Source: an uncultured Veillonella sp.
GTDB taxonomy: Bacteria; Bacillota; Negativicutes; Veillonellales; Veillonellaceae
Direction: 5' to 3'
DNA: 64,000 nt
Assembly: GCF_937981445.1 (NCBI RefSeq)
Contig: NZ_CALJON010000001.1
Location: forward strand, 1 to 64,000
The first letter of the stretch is position 1; each line of letters opens with the position of its first letter. This document shows, piece after piece, positions 8,193 through 16,916 of this stretch. A program made the translations under genes and the position numbers. The notes beneath the pieces are model-generated. The model saw only the letters and a list, made by a program, of their open reading frames with translations. It made no database searches and was not told the origin of the DNA.

Positions 8193-9803
8193 ATGGATTC
8201 ATATAGAAGAATTATGGCGCGGTGGGTCGTGCTGTTCAGTGCACTCTGTTTGTTAGTGGTCTTTTTAGGCGGCTGCCGCTCAAGTGATGCTGTACCGCCT
8301 AATACGCTGCGCCTCGCTTTAGAACAAGAGCCATCTACTTTAGATCCTGCAAAATCATCCACGTTACCAGAATCTATTGTAGAATTGGCTGTATTTGAAG
8401 GGCTCACTCGGTTAAATGATAAGGATTTGCCTGAACCGGCCATGGCGCAGTCATGGTCCATATCGGCAGATGGTTTAGTATATACATTTCATTTGCGACC
8501 AGACGCCACTTGGTCTGATGGTGTGCCCGTAACAGCTCATGATTTTGAATATGCTTGGAAGCGTGTTTTAAATCCTCAAACAGCGGCCGGTAATGCGTAC
8601 ATGCTATATGTGTTAAAAAATGGTGAAGCCTATAATACGGAGAAGGCCACGGCTCAAGAGGTAGGAGTAAAGGCGTTAGATGACCATACATTACAGGTTG
8701 TATTAGAAGCGCCAGCCCCTTATTTTTTAGGCCTGACGGCGTTTCATGCGTACTATCCAGTGCGCCAAGATATAGTGGAAAAGGCTCCTCACACTTGGGC
8801 TACTAAGGCGGATACCTTAATTGGCAATGGTCCTTTTGTGCTTACAAAATGGATACATAGTGGGGAACTTAATTTTGTGAAAAATGAACGCTATTGGGAT
8901 GCTGGTGCTGTTAAACTAGCTGCCATGGATTGGCCTATTAGTGAATCTCAAAGTACGCGCCTAACTCTTGCTGAAGGGGGCGCTGTGGATATGATGGTGG
9001 AACCGCCCGTATTAGATCAAAAGCGATTAACGGAAGCGGGTTTGTTTAAAGTGTCTCCTTCTTTGGGCACGTACTATTATGTGTTTAATGTGACCGCACC
9101 ACCTTTTGATGATCCGCGAGTGCGTAAAGCCTTTTCATTAGTTATTGATCGTCAAGTGATTGTGGATACGATTGTGCATGGTGGTAAAACGCCAGCCTAT
9201 GCCTTTGTACCGCCGGGATTAATGGATGAACAGAGCAAGGTGGATTTTAGACAAGCTGGTGGAGATTTAGTGTCCCATGATGTGTCAGCTGCTAAGGCAT
9301 TACTAAAAGAAGCGGGTTATGGCCCTAATAAGCCATTGCCGAAGGTGACAATTTTATATAATACTAATGAACTTCATAAGGCTATTGCTGAAGCAGTTCA
9401 AGCGATTTGGAAAAATGAATTGGGCGCTGATGTGGAATTGCAAAATCAGGAGACGAAGGTCTTTATGTCTAATCGTGAGGAAGGCCATTATCAGGTGGCT
9501 CGTGCATCGTGGGTGGGGGATTATGTTGACCCTCAAACCTTCTTGGATGTATTTTCTGATGAAGCCAATGATGCGCAGTATCACAGCGCGGCCTATAATG
9601 ACATTATGGCACGAGTCCATAACACTACTAACCCTGTAGTGCGCCAGCAGCTCATGCATGAGGCGGAACAGATGCTGTTTGATGATGCTGTTGTAATTCC
9701 TATTTATTTTACAACTACCCCTTATGTGGCAAATGATTCTATTGGAGGTTATTTCTGGTCCAGTCTGGGCATTGTGGATTTTAAAACGGCCTATAGAAAG
9801 TAG
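8193..9803 (+). CDS. Peptide-binding lipoprotein, solute-binding family 5 (DppA/OppA/MppA-like)
   Basis: A 536-residue extracytoplasmic binding protein. A basic N-terminus and hydrophobic stretch end in the lipobox F-L-G-G-C with the lipidated Cys at 28. The family 5 signature follows (ALEQEPSTLDP near residue 47; later RPDATWSDGVPVTAHDFEYAW). It should deliver substrate to DppBCDF. AGGAGGGG precedes the ATG, nine bases after the hydrolase stop. Family members bind di-, oligo- or murein peptides; sequence alone does not tell which. Confidence 0.9.
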   Translation: MDSYRRIMARWVVLFSALCLLVVFLGGCRSSDAVPPNTLRLALEQEPSTLDPAKSSTLPESIVELAVFEGLTRLNDKDLPEPAMAQSWSISADGLVYTFHLRPDATWSDGVPVTAHDFEYAWKRVLNPQTAAGNAYMLYVLKNGEAYNTEKATAQEVGVKALDDHTLQVVLEAPAPYFLGLTAFHAYYPVRQDIVEKAPHTWATKADTLIGNGPFVLTKWIHSGELNFVKNERYWDAGAVKLAAMDWPISESQSTRLTLAEGGAVDMMVEPPVLDQKRLTEAGLFKVSPSLGTYYYVFNVTAPPFDDPRVRKAFSLVIDRQVIVDTIVHGGKTPAYAFVPPGLMDEQSKVDFRQAGGDLVSHDVSAAKALLKEAGYGPNKPLPKVTILYNTNELHKAIAEAVQAIWKNELGADVELQNQETKVFMSNREEGHYQVARASWVGDYVDPQTFLDVFSDEANDAQYHSAAYNDIMARVHNTTNPVVRQQLMHEAEQMLFDDAVVIPIYFTTTPYVANDSIGGYFWSSLGIVDFKTAYRK

Positions 9804-9996
9804 TTTGTGCATAAACTGAATTTTGTTACGCACACTGTGGATAGAAAGTGGTTGGTGTATAAACTGCACATTGTTCATATATTTTGTGCATAGAAATTGA
9901 ATTATGTATATATTGTTCATAAAAATGTGAATAAAATTATATTGTGAATATATGTTGTGTATAAATTTGTGTTGTGAATATATGTTGTGTATAAAT
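9793..9996. repeat. Two nested tandem arrays after the binding-protein gene (about 48 bp and 30 bp periods)
   Basis: A segment beginning ATAGAAAGTAG at 9793, which contains the stop codon, is repeated in diverged form at 9841 and more weakly at 9890. Further on, a 25-base exact repeat (TTGTGAATATATGTTGTG plus TATAAAT) lies at 9942-9966 and 9972-9996, a period of 30. Words such as TTGTGCATAAA and GTGTATAAA recur throughout. I see no intrinsic terminator in this gap. Confidence 0.8.
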
Positions 9997-10048
9997 ACTG
10001 TGATTAAAAAACAGTAGTATTTTATTTAGTTTAGCGGTGAGGATGAGT

Positions 10049-10978
10049 ATGGATTGGTTACAACCTAAGCGCTTAGCGCCTGGCATGGTATTGGGTTTTA
10101 TTGCACCTGCATCGAGTACAGAGGAGGAACTTACCGCCATTGAGGATATAGCATGCGCTCGTGGGTATAAAGCTGTATTTGGCAAGACTTGTTATAACAA
10201 GGGACTCTATGGCGGTACACGGTCGGAACAAGCTGCTGAGTTTAATGAGTTTATGACAAACGACAGTTGTGATGCGGTTATTGCCCTTCGCGGTGGTTAT
10301 GGCTGTGCACGATATGTGGATTTGTTAGACTATAAAGGGATTAGAAAAAAGCGAAAACCTTTTGTAGGTTATAGTGATTGTACGGCACTGCATTTGGCGT
10401 TACATCGTCATAGCCGTCTAATTACCTATCATGGCCCTATGGGCGTTGATTGGGTGCAGCCCAAACGTGAATCGGATTTAGATCATCTATTTGACCTTTT
10501 AGAAGGTCGTACTACCGTGATAGAGCCTTTGCCTGAGCCACCGCGCGGCTATATAGGGGCTCAAATGGCAGAAGGCCGTTTGCTCGGTGGTAATTTGGCT
10601 ATTCTCTGTAGTTTAGGTGGCACAGCCTATGTGCCCACTGTATCGATGTGGAAGGATGCTATTTTATTTATCGAAGATATCGGAGAGCCTCCGTATAAAA
10701 TCGATCGCATGTTACAACAGTTGCGTTTGCAAGGGATTTTAAAAGTTGTAAAAGGGGCCGTTATTGGGAATTTTATGAATTGCGAAGACCTTGATGATAT
10801 GGATTATGATATAGGTGCTCATGTGTTAGCTTATATGGAACAAGATCGGCCGGGCAGTGAGGCTCAGCCCTTTGTGTGCTATGCTCCTACTGGACATGGC
10901 ACGCCCCACTGGGCTTTGCCTTTAGGTCAATATGTGAGTTTTCGTGCCATATCTAATACATTGGTACTGGTGCCGTAA
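10049..10978 (+). CDS. ldcA: LD-carboxypeptidase, peptidase family S66 (LdcA-like)
   Basis: This protein has 309 residues from ATG 10049, which has GAGG six bases upstream (GTG 10037 and ATG 10043 are less well placed). It has the S66 catalytic set: Ser109 in VGYSD, Glu209 in FIEDIGE and His283 in TGHG, spaced as in characterised LdcA enzymes. The R-G-G-Y-G motif near residue 81 is also present. LdcA cleaves the terminal D-Ala from murein tetrapeptides in the cytoplasm; the related MccF branch cleaves microcin-type amides. It lacks a signal peptide. Its place after a peptide importer supports murein peptide recycling. Confidence 0.85.
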   Translation: MDWLQPKRLAPGMVLGFIAPASSTEEELTAIEDIACARGYKAVFGKTCYNKGLYGGTRSEQAAEFNEFMTNDSCDAVIALRGGYGCARYVDLLDYKGIRKKRKPFVGYSDCTALHLALHRHSRLITYHGPMGVDWVQPKRESDLDHLFDLLEGRTTVIEPLPEPPRGYIGAQMAEGRLLGGNLAILCSLGGTAYVPTVSMWKDAILFIEDIGEPPYKIDRMLQQLRLQGILKVVKGAVIGNFMNCEDLDDMDYDIGAHVLAYMEQDRPGSEAQPFVCYAPTGHGTPHWALPLGQYVSFRAISNTLVLVP

Positions 10979-11056
10979 GGTCAAGGTAGTTTTTTAGTTT
11001 TCGTATAGCCCCGGCAAAGTCGTATTAATGTTTTAGTAGTAAGGATGGTCATACAA

Positions 11057-12244
11057 ATGGATGAAATGAATCGATTAGGAGAGCTCACGGCTAATGAAGG
11101 CGTACAAGATAAAATCCGTATTGCCTGTGCCGCTATAGATGCTATAGGGGATGATTTAATTCAGGTCGGACAGTATTTGCATGCCAATCCAGAAGTAGGG
11201 CAAGAAGAGTTTAAAGCGGTGGCCTGTATTAGTGATTTTATGAAAGCGCATGGTTTTGCTGTTCATGAAGATGTAAGTGATGGGACCATTCCGGAGCTTC
11301 GCACCTCTTTAGGAGCGCATAAAGGCGATTTTAAAGGGGCTTTTAAAATGGCCTTTCTTGGCGAATATGATGCGTTACCAGATTTGGGGCATGGTTGTGG
11401 ACATAATTTAATAGCCCCTATGAGTATGGGCGCTGCCATTGGATTTGCAGCCGCTGAACCAGGGGCTTTGACGACTTTTTTTGGATGCCCTGCGGAAGAG
11501 ACCATCGGCGGTAAGGTATATATGGCAGAGGCTGGGGTTTTCAAGGGCTATGATGGCGCTTTGTTAACCCACCCGAGTGATGCTAATGAATTAGGTGGCT
11601 CTTCTTTGGCGAGCCATCCTTTAGAAGTGACCTTCTTGGGGCGGGCCGCTCATATTGCAGCGCCAAAGGGCAGTGGAATTAATGCTTTAACTTGTTTGGT
11701 AGATTATTATCAGCAGGTACATGAGTTAGTTGGCATCTGGGGTGATAAAGCTTTGGTAGGGACGATTATTACTGAAGGTGGGGTGGCGCCCAATATTATT
11801 CCTGAGCGCGCTACCGTACATATGACAGTGCGTGCTAAAACGGTAGAATTTTTAGAGCATACGATGATTCCTGCGTTAAAAGAATTAGCACAGCACTGCA
11901 GTGAAGTGCATGGCACGAAGGTGAAGTATCGTCATTATGAGCCTTTATTTAAGAATTTAGTGGAAGATGTAGGCTTGCAACAGATTGCCAAGTCGGTTAT
12001 GACACTGTGGGGCGAAGAACCATCAATTTTGCCCCCTGATGTAGCAGAAGGCAGCACTGATGTGGGCAATGTATCTCACGAAATTCCTACGATTCAATTG
12101 AGTTTACAAATTGGACATCACATAGGTCTTCATACGCCGGAGTTTGTTGCGGCAGCACAGTCTGAGAGAGCGTGGCAACAACTTTTGAAAGGGGCCAAGA
12201 TAATGGCTACTACCGCTATTATTCATAAATCCCTCAGATTTTGA
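11057..12244 (+). CDS. M20 family metallo-amidohydrolase (AbgB / aminoacylase-like)
   Basis: A 395-residue cytoplasmic hydrolase of the M20D group. Seen: H-x-N-P-E-V-G near residue 45, the metal-binding G-H-G-C-G-H-N, then A-E-E-T-I-G-G-K (catalytic and metal-binding Glu), and the dimerisation insert (GRAAHIAAP). The start ATG 11057 is eight bases after AAGGATGG; the earlier ATG overlaps that site. AbgB-like members split p-aminobenzoyl-glutamate and other members split N-acyl amino acids or dipeptides. The neighbour downstream but one is the folate operon, and the upstream genes process peptides, so both readings are open. Confidence 0.8.
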   Translation: MDEMNRLGELTANEGVQDKIRIACAAIDAIGDDLIQVGQYLHANPEVGQEEFKAVACISDFMKAHGFAVHEDVSDGTIPELRTSLGAHKGDFKGAFKMAFLGEYDALPDLGHGCGHNLIAPMSMGAAIGFAAAEPGALTTFFGCPAEETIGGKVYMAEAGVFKGYDGALLTHPSDANELGGSSLASHPLEVTFLGRAAHIAAPKGSGINALTCLVDYYQQVHELVGIWGDKALVGTIITEGGVAPNIIPERATVHMTVRAKTVEFLEHTMIPALKELAQHCSEVHGTKVKYRHYEPLFKNLVEDVGLQQIAKSVMTLWGEEPSILPPDVAEGSTDVGNVSHEIPTIQLSLQIGHHIGLHTPEFVAAAQSERAWQQLLKGAKIMATTAIIHKSLRF

Positions 12245-12285
12245 CAGGCCTATAAAATACATGTAAAATATAATCGTTAAAGCGA

Positions 12286-12309
12286 AGCCGTCTTTAAAGA
12301 CGGCTTTTC
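12286..12309 (+). terminator. Intrinsic terminator after the M20 amidohydrolase
   Basis: AAGCCGTC and GACGGCTT form a perfect stem around TTTAAA, followed by a short T tract. It closes the transport/peptidase region. Confidence 0.85.
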
Positions 12310-12338
12310 CATTATGTGTATAAGTTGGGAGATGACGA

Positions 12339-13895
12339 ATGAGCGTATTAACTGTGTCTCATGTGACCCATGGTTTCGGTGCCCGTCAGATTTTAGATGA
12401 TGCATCATTCCGTTTATTAAAGGGCGAACATGTAGGTTTAATCGGTGCTAATGGTGAAGGTAAGTCTACCTTTTTAAATATTATTATTGGCAATATTTTG
12501 CCTGATGAAGGAACTGTTACTTGGTCTAATAAAGGTACTGTAGGGTACTTGGATCAGCATAGTGTACTTAGTGAAGGGCAAACGATTCGAGATGTATTGC
12601 GCGATGCATTCAGCGATCTTTTTGATTTAGAATCAAAGCTTCAAGATGCATATAATGAAATGACTGATTGTACGGAAGAGCGCATGAATGAACTCTTAGC
12701 GAAGACTGGTGAATGGCAAGAAGAGTTGGAGCAGCGCGGGTTTTATGAAATTGATGCCACTATTGAGCGCACTGCCCAAGGGCTGGGCTTAGTCGATATT
12801 GGATTAGACCGTTTAGTTAATGAATTAAGTGGTGGCCAGCGTACGAAAGTATTGCTTACGAAGCTTTTATTACAAAAGCCAACCATTTTATTATTAGACG
12901 AGCCTACTAACTATTTAGACGTAGAGCATATTGAATGGTTGAAAAATTACTTGCAAAACTATGAGAATTCTTTTATTTTAATTTCTCATGATATGGAATT
13001 TTTAAATGCTGTTGTCAATGTAATTTATCATATTGAGCAGGCAAAATTAACTCGTTATACGGGCAATTATGAACAATTTTTAGCAGCCTATGAAGTGCAG
13101 CGCGAACAGGCGATTAAAGCGTATGAACGACAACAACAAGAAGTGGCGCGTATGGAAGATTTCATCGCTCGCAATAAAGCTCGTGTAGCGACGCGTGGCA
13201 TGGCTAATTCTAGGGCTAAGCGTTTGGAGAAGATGGAGCTATTGGAAAAACCAAAGGTGCATTTGAAACCATCTTTCGGCTTTAAAGAAGGCCGTACGCC
13301 AAGCCGCTTTATTGTGGAGGCTGAAGATTTGGTATTGGGCTATAATGAAGCCCTTACAAAGCCTGTAAAGGTTGTATTAGAGCGAGGTCAAAAAGTAGCT
13401 GTGCGGGGCGTTAATGGCCTAGGGAAGACAACACTATTAAAAACATTACTTGGCATGATTCCCGCTTTCTCGGGTAAGGTAGAGCGTGGTGATTTCTTGC
13501 AAGTAGGCTATTTTGCTCAAGAAGATGTGGCTAATAATGATGTGACGGCCCTTGATTATATTTGGAATGCCTATCCATCGCTTACGAATAGCGAAGTGCG
13601 GGCGGCACTTGCTCGTTGTGGTCTTACGAATGAACATATAACTAGCCAGATGCGCGTGTTATCTGGTGGTGAAAATGCTAAAGTGCGACTTTGTAAATTA
13701 ATGCAAGATTCGTATAATGTATTAGTTCTTGATGAACCAACTAATCATTTAGATGTAGATGCGAAGGGTGAATTAAGCGAAGCCTTACGCCGATTTAAAG
13801 GAACGATTTTATTAGTTAGCCATGAGCCAGAATTTTATCGTTCTTGGATTACTGATGAATGGAATGTAGAGTCTTGGACTACTAAAATCGTGTAA
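12339..13895 (+). CDS. ABC-F family ATPase (ribosome-associated type)
   Basis: A 518-residue soluble protein with two ABC domains and no membrane segments. The first has Walker A GANGEGKST, signature LSGGQRTKV and Walker B LLLDEPTNYLD. The second has GVNGLGKTT, LSGGENAKV and VLDEPTNHLD. A basic, helical linker (about residues 250-310, with QQQEVARMEDFIARNKAR) corresponds to the P-site tRNA interaction motif. ABC-F proteins act on the ribosome in translation regulation or antibiotic protection. Which subclass (YkpA/YbiT, Uup, EttA or a protection factor) is not clear by eye. It is a single-gene unit with a terminator upstream. Confidence 0.88.
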   Translation: MSVLTVSHVTHGFGARQILDDASFRLLKGEHVGLIGANGEGKSTFLNIIIGNILPDEGTVTWSNKGTVGYLDQHSVLSEGQTIRDVLRDAFSDLFDLESKLQDAYNEMTDCTEERMNELLAKTGEWQEELEQRGFYEIDATIERTAQGLGLVDIGLDRLVNELSGGQRTKVLLTKLLLQKPTILLLDEPTNYLDVEHIEWLKNYLQNYENSFILISHDMEFLNAVVNVIYHIEQAKLTRYTGNYEQFLAAYEVQREQAIKAYERQQQEVARMEDFIARNKARVATRGMANSRAKRLEKMELLEKPKVHLKPSFGFKEGRTPSRFIVEAEDLVLGYNEALTKPVKVVLERGQKVAVRGVNGLGKTTLLKTLLGMIPAFSGKVERGDFLQVGYFAQEDVANNDVTALDYIWNAYPSLTNSEVRAALARCGLTNEHITSQMRVLSGGENAKVRLCKLMQDSYNVLVLDEPTNHLDVDAKGELSEALRRFKGTILLVSHEPEFYRSWITDEWNVESWTTKIV

Positions 13896-13922
13896 GGTCT
13901 AAGTCGTTTTTTACATCGCAGC

Positions 13923-13961
13923 GAATGGGCATAGCAGAGAATAGGCATAGAGAATGGGCAT
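13923..13961. repeat. Short degenerate repeat, three copies of GAATGGGCAT
   Basis: GAATGGGCAT occurs at 13923 and 13952, and GAATAGGCAT at 13939, separated by AGCAGA or AGA. It lies between the ABC-F gene and folE. It is small, but fits the window-wide habit of local arrays after genes. Confidence 0.55.
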
Positions 13962-13995
13962 TATATAGCAAGTATGCTAGAGAAGGAGACGGATT

Positions 13996-14586
13996 ATGAA
14001 TCAGCAGGCCCAAGAGGGAATTGCTCAATTTTTAACAGCATTGGGCATAGATATAAAATCAGAAGAGATGAATAAGACACCAAGTCGAGTGGCCGCTTTG
14101 TATGAATCCTTATTTGCCGGCTTAGGACAGTCCACCAAGGACGTGTGGGGTGATATATTTACATCTGAATCAAAAGGGCTTGTGGCCATTACGGGGATTA
14201 ATTATTACTCCATATGTGAACATCATTTGATGCCTTTTTTTGGTACTGTTGATATTATTTACCAACCTCATGAAGGACAGGTTGCGGGCATTAGTAAATT
14301 TGGCGATGTAATTAATGTGCTAGCCCATCGACCGCAATTACAAGAGCGTTTAACCATGCAATTAGCCGATGCCATTGAACAGGAATTAGGGGCTGATGGC
14401 GTGCTAGTGAGAATGCGAGGGACCCATATGTGCATGCTTGTAAAAGGGGAATTTCCTCAAGGAACAGTAGTACAAACTTTAGAATGCCGCGGTGTATTAG
14501 GAAATGCAGGGCCGCTTCGCGATGAGGCGTTAGCCATGTTAGGAGGAACAGTAAATGCTCAAACGACGCAGTTATCAGTGGAGTGA
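13996..14586 (+). CDS. folE: GTP cyclohydrolase I
   Basis: First enzyme of tetrahydrofolate synthesis: it turns GTP into dihydroneopterin triphosphate. The protein has 196 residues, the usual core length. Zinc ligands are visible as C74 and H77 in CEHH and C146 in GTHMCM, and the VAGISKFG and H-R-P-Q-L-Q-E-R-L-T blocks line the active site. AGGAGACGG precedes the ATG. It opens a four-gene folate operon; its last 32 bases overlap folP in another frame. Confidence 0.96.
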   Translation: MNQQAQEGIAQFLTALGIDIKSEEMNKTPSRVAALYESLFAGLGQSTKDVWGDIFTSESKGLVAITGINYYSICEHHLMPFFGTVDIIYQPHEGQVAGISKFGDVINVLAHRPQLQERLTMQLADAIEQELGADGVLVRMRGTHMCMLVKGEFPQGTVVQTLECRGVLGNAGPLRDEALAMLGGTVNAQTTQLSVE

Positions 14587-15388
14587 TGGAAGACGCTTAG
14601 AATTAAATAATCGGACTTTGATTATGGGAATCTTAAATGGTACACCGGATTCATTTTCTGATGGTGGCAAGTATAATACACCAGAAACTGCTGTAGCCCA
14701 AGCTAAAGCCATGGTTGCAGCAGGGGCGGATGTAATTGATTTGGGTGTAGAATCTACGCGACCAGGGCATACTCAAATTTCAATAAGTGAAGAGATTGAG
14801 CGCATGGAATTATTATTGCAACCTGTAGTGAATGCGTCTTCTGTGCCCGTATCAATAGATACGTACCGTGCCGAAACAGCTGATTATGCCCTCAGTCATG
14901 GGGCTCATATATTAAATGATATTTGGGGCTTACGTTATGACCGCGATATAGCCGCAGTGGCAGCAAAGCATAATGTGCCCGTTATTATTATGCACAATCA
15001 GGACAGCACTGATTACGGTGATATTATTGAGGATATGAAGGCATTCTTTTTCACTTCCATTGATTTAGCCTTAAAGGAAGGGATTAAACCGCAGAATATT
15101 TGGCTTGACCCAGGTATCGGCTTTGGTAAAACAGGGGAGCAAAATATTGAGGTTATGCAACGCCTCGGTGAGCTTACGGCATATGAATATCCCGTCTTAT
15201 TAGCGGCGAGTCGCAAGCGTTTTATTGGGGCGATTTTACATGATTGTGCTCCAGATGAACGGGATGAAGGCACAGTAGCGGCCTGTATTACTGGTGTTAT
15301 TCAAGGCGTTGATATGGTCCGAGTACACAATGTAGACATGCACAAAAAAGCTTTGTCTGTAGCTGATGCATTATTAAGAGGAGTGTAA
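14555..15388 (+). CDS. folP: Dihydropteroate synthase
   Basis: Joins p-aminobenzoate to dihydropterin pyrophosphate; the sulfonamide target. The protein has 277 residues in a TIM-barrel pattern, with the signature GILNGTPDSFSDGG at residues 25-38 (the usual Val after Asn is Gly here), the D-x-G-x-E-S-T-R-P-G loop, S-I-D-T-Y and the terminal R-V-H-N motif. The ATG lies inside folE with AGGAGG eight bases before it, so the two genes overlap by 32 bases and are coupled. Confidence 0.96.
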   Translation: MLKRRSYQWSDGRRLELNNRTLIMGILNGTPDSFSDGGKYNTPETAVAQAKAMVAAGADVIDLGVESTRPGHTQISISEEIERMELLLQPVVNASSVPVSIDTYRAETADYALSHGAHILNDIWGLRYDRDIAAVAAKHNVPVIIMHNQDSTDYGDIIEDMKAFFFTSIDLALKEGIKPQNIWLDPGIGFGKTGEQNIEVMQRLGELTAYEYPVLLAASRKRFIGAILHDCAPDERDEGTVAACITGVIQGVDMVRVHNVDMHKKALSVADALLRGV

Positions 15389-15389
15389 T

Positions 15390-15752
15390 ATGGATAAGAT
15401 TGTATTAAAAAACATGGGCTTTTATGGTTACCATGGCAATTTAGACTCTGAAAATTCGCAGGGACAGCGTTTTTTTGTGGATGTAACAGTTGTAACGGAT
15501 TTAACGAAAGCAGGGCAATCTGATTCATTAGAAGACTCCATAAATTATGTAGAAATATATAATACTGTGGAAGCTATTGTTACGGGAACACCACAAAAGT
15601 TATTAGAACGGGTCGGCACTTTAATTGCCGATGGCCTTTGGAATACCTATCGTGGTATTGTAGGTCTTGCTGTATCGGTGAGAAAACCAGCTGTGCCCAT
15701 TCCCGGCATGCTAGATTATGTGGAAGTAACAATTACAAGAGGCCAAATGTAG
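15390..15752 (+). CDS. folB: Dihydroneopterin aldolase
   Basis: Cleaves dihydroneopterin to 6-hydroxymethyl-dihydropterin and glycolaldehyde. The 120-residue protein has the family pattern: KNMGFYGYHG near the N-terminus, the G-Q-R-F-F-V-D-V block, SINYVEIY, and the C-terminal VRKPAVPIPG. It starts one base after the folP stop, with AGGAG just upstream. Its final G is the first base of the folK GTG start codon. Confidence 0.95.
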   Translation: MDKIVLKNMGFYGYHGNLDSENSQGQRFFVDVTVVTDLTKAGQSDSLEDSINYVEIYNTVEAIVTGTPQKLLERVGTLIADGLWNTYRGIVGLAVSVRKPAVPIPGMLDYVEVTITRGQM

Positions 15753-16267
15753 TGAAGACTTTTGAGAATGAAGCGGAGTTCTTAGGCAAGGCGGACTGTA
15801 CATATTTTTTAAGTGTAGGATCTAATTTAGGCGATCGGGCGGCTTTTATTGAAGGTGCTGTAGCAGGCTTAAAGGCCCATCCGCAGATTCATAGGGTGGG
15901 GCATTCTTCTTGGTTAGAAACGGAACCTTGGGGGAATACAGACCAAGGAGCCTTTTTAAATGGTGTGATTCAATTAACTACAAATCTTACACCAGAGGCC
16001 TTGCTCAATTATATGCAAAGTTTAGAGCAGGCGGCCGGTCGGCAACGTATAATCCATTGGGGGCCTCGCACACTGGATTTAGATATTGTGTGGGCTCAGA
16101 CCCTCGACGGTAAGCCCCTTAAGTATGAGTCAGAGCGCCTTACAATTCCTCATCCTTATATGTGGGACCGCACCTTTGTATTGGAACCCTTGATGGAGTT
16201 ATATCCAACATTTCAATTACATGGCGAGACTATCAGAGAGCGCATCGCGTTCTTAAAGGAGCAGTAA
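15752..16267 (+). CDS. folK: 2-amino-4-hydroxy-6-hydroxymethyldihydropteridine pyrophosphokinase
   Basis: Adds pyrophosphate to the pterin before FolP. I place the start at GTG 15752, sharing one base with the folB stop, because AAGAGG lies nine bases upstream. A longer in-frame reading from 15638 would run through folB and gives non-homologous residues. From this start the protein has 171 residues with FLSVGSNLGDR, the WGPRTLDLDI motif (PRTLDLDI is the HPPK hallmark) and IPHPYMWDRTFVLEPL. It ends the folate operon; no terminator is seen, only the 26-bp array downstream. Confidence 0.94.
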   Translation: MKTFENEAEFLGKADCTYFLSVGSNLGDRAAFIEGAVAGLKAHPQIHRVGHSSWLETEPWGNTDQGAFLNGVIQLTTNLTPEALLNYMQSLEQAAGRQRIIHWGPRTLDLDIVWAQTLDGKPLKYESERLTIPHPYMWDRTFVLEPLMELYPTFQLHGETIRERIAFLKEQ

Positions 16268-16316
16268 ATCCTTTGGGGGCTTGGCAGGTAGTGGTAGTTT
16301 ATACGTTACTATAAAA

Positions 16317-16470
16317 TGATGGTTTGTATAGTGGCATAGAGGTGATGGATTGTATAATGTCATAGAGATGATAGCTTGTATAGTGTCATAAAATTGATGG
16401 ACTGTATAATGTTATAAAGATGATGGCTTGCGTAGTGCTATAAAATGATGGATTCCATAGTGTTATAAAT
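16317..16470. repeat. Tandem array, period 26 bp, six units, after the folate operon
   Basis: Units start at 16317, 16343, 16369, 16395, 16421 and 16446 (the last two are 25 bp). The pattern is TGATGGATTGTATAATGT then CATAGAGA. Each unit contains a -10-like word (TATAGT or TATAAT) and a CATA/TATA step. No intrinsic terminator lies between folK and the array. Confidence 0.9.
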
Positions 16471-16527
16471 TGGTTCAAATATTTGCCTGTGAAGGTGGAT
16501 AAATTTATTAGAGAATGTATGAGTCCT

Positions 16528-16537
16528 ATGCTATAAT
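16528..16537 (+). promoter_or_regulatory. Extended -10 promoter for divIC
   Basis: The sequence TATGCTATAATAAAA has a perfect TATAAT at 16532-16537 with TG one base upstream. No good -35 is visible at the right distance. Almost the same element precedes the genes at 42123 and 54670. Confidence 0.6.
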
Positions 16538-16571
16538 AAAAGCGCTAATAGTTTAACAATGAGGTGCTTTT

Positions 16572-16913
16572 ATGTTAGATAAACAAAATCGAGAAACTCA
16601 ACAAGAAAGCCCGGTAAAAAAACAAACTGCTGATCAGATGCATAATAAGCGCGAGCAATTTATGACCGTTTTAAATTGGATTGCCATTATTCTTGTTATT
16701 GCCGCCATATATTCTTTGGGGCGCACTGGCTATGAATGGTATCAGGTGGAGCAGCAGAAAAAAGAATTACAAGTGCAGATTGAAGAGTTAAAAAAGAAAA
16801 ATGAACAATTAGAGCAGGAAAATGCCCAGTTACAGGATCCAAAGGCTATCGAAGCGGTAGCAAGGGAAGAATTAGGACTTGTTAAACCAGGCGAAGTTCC
16901 ATATGTTAAATAA
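16572..16913 (+). CDS. divIC: Septum formation initiator, DivIC/FtsB-like
   Basis: A 113-residue single-pass protein: hydrophilic, basic cytoplasmic N-terminus, one helix at about residues 33-50, then a periplasmic coiled coil (QKKELQVQIEELKKKNEQLE) and the short conserved end A-R-E-E-L-G-L-V-K-P-G-E. This is the DivIC/FtsB arrangement; these proteins join the FtsQ/DivIB-FtsL complex of the divisome. Its position before the S1-domain gene, ppx, tilS, hpt and ftsH matches the order known from other Firmicutes. Confidence 0.88.
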   Translation: MLDKQNRETQQESPVKKQTADQMHNKREQFMTVLNWIAIILVIAAIYSLGRTGYEWYQVEQQKKELQVQIEELKKKNEQLEQENAQLQDPKAIEAVAREELGLVKPGEVPYVK

Positions 16914-16916
16914 TTG

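Noticed and set aside
8006..8461. Minus-strand frame opposite the hydrolase and lipoprotein genes
   Set aside because: It is antisense to two well-supported genes and shows no family pattern.
9354..9920. Long minus-strand frame opposite the binding-protein 3' end
   Set aside because: It extends only through antisense and repeat DNA; low-complexity product.
15638..15751. Upstream-extended start of folK
   Set aside because: It lies inside folB, gives residues unlike HPPK, and the GTG at 15752 has a proper ribosome site.
16317..16470. CRISPR array
   Set aside because: Units are directly adjacent and degenerate, without unique spacers of constant length, and no cas genes are nearby. The same holds for the other arrays.
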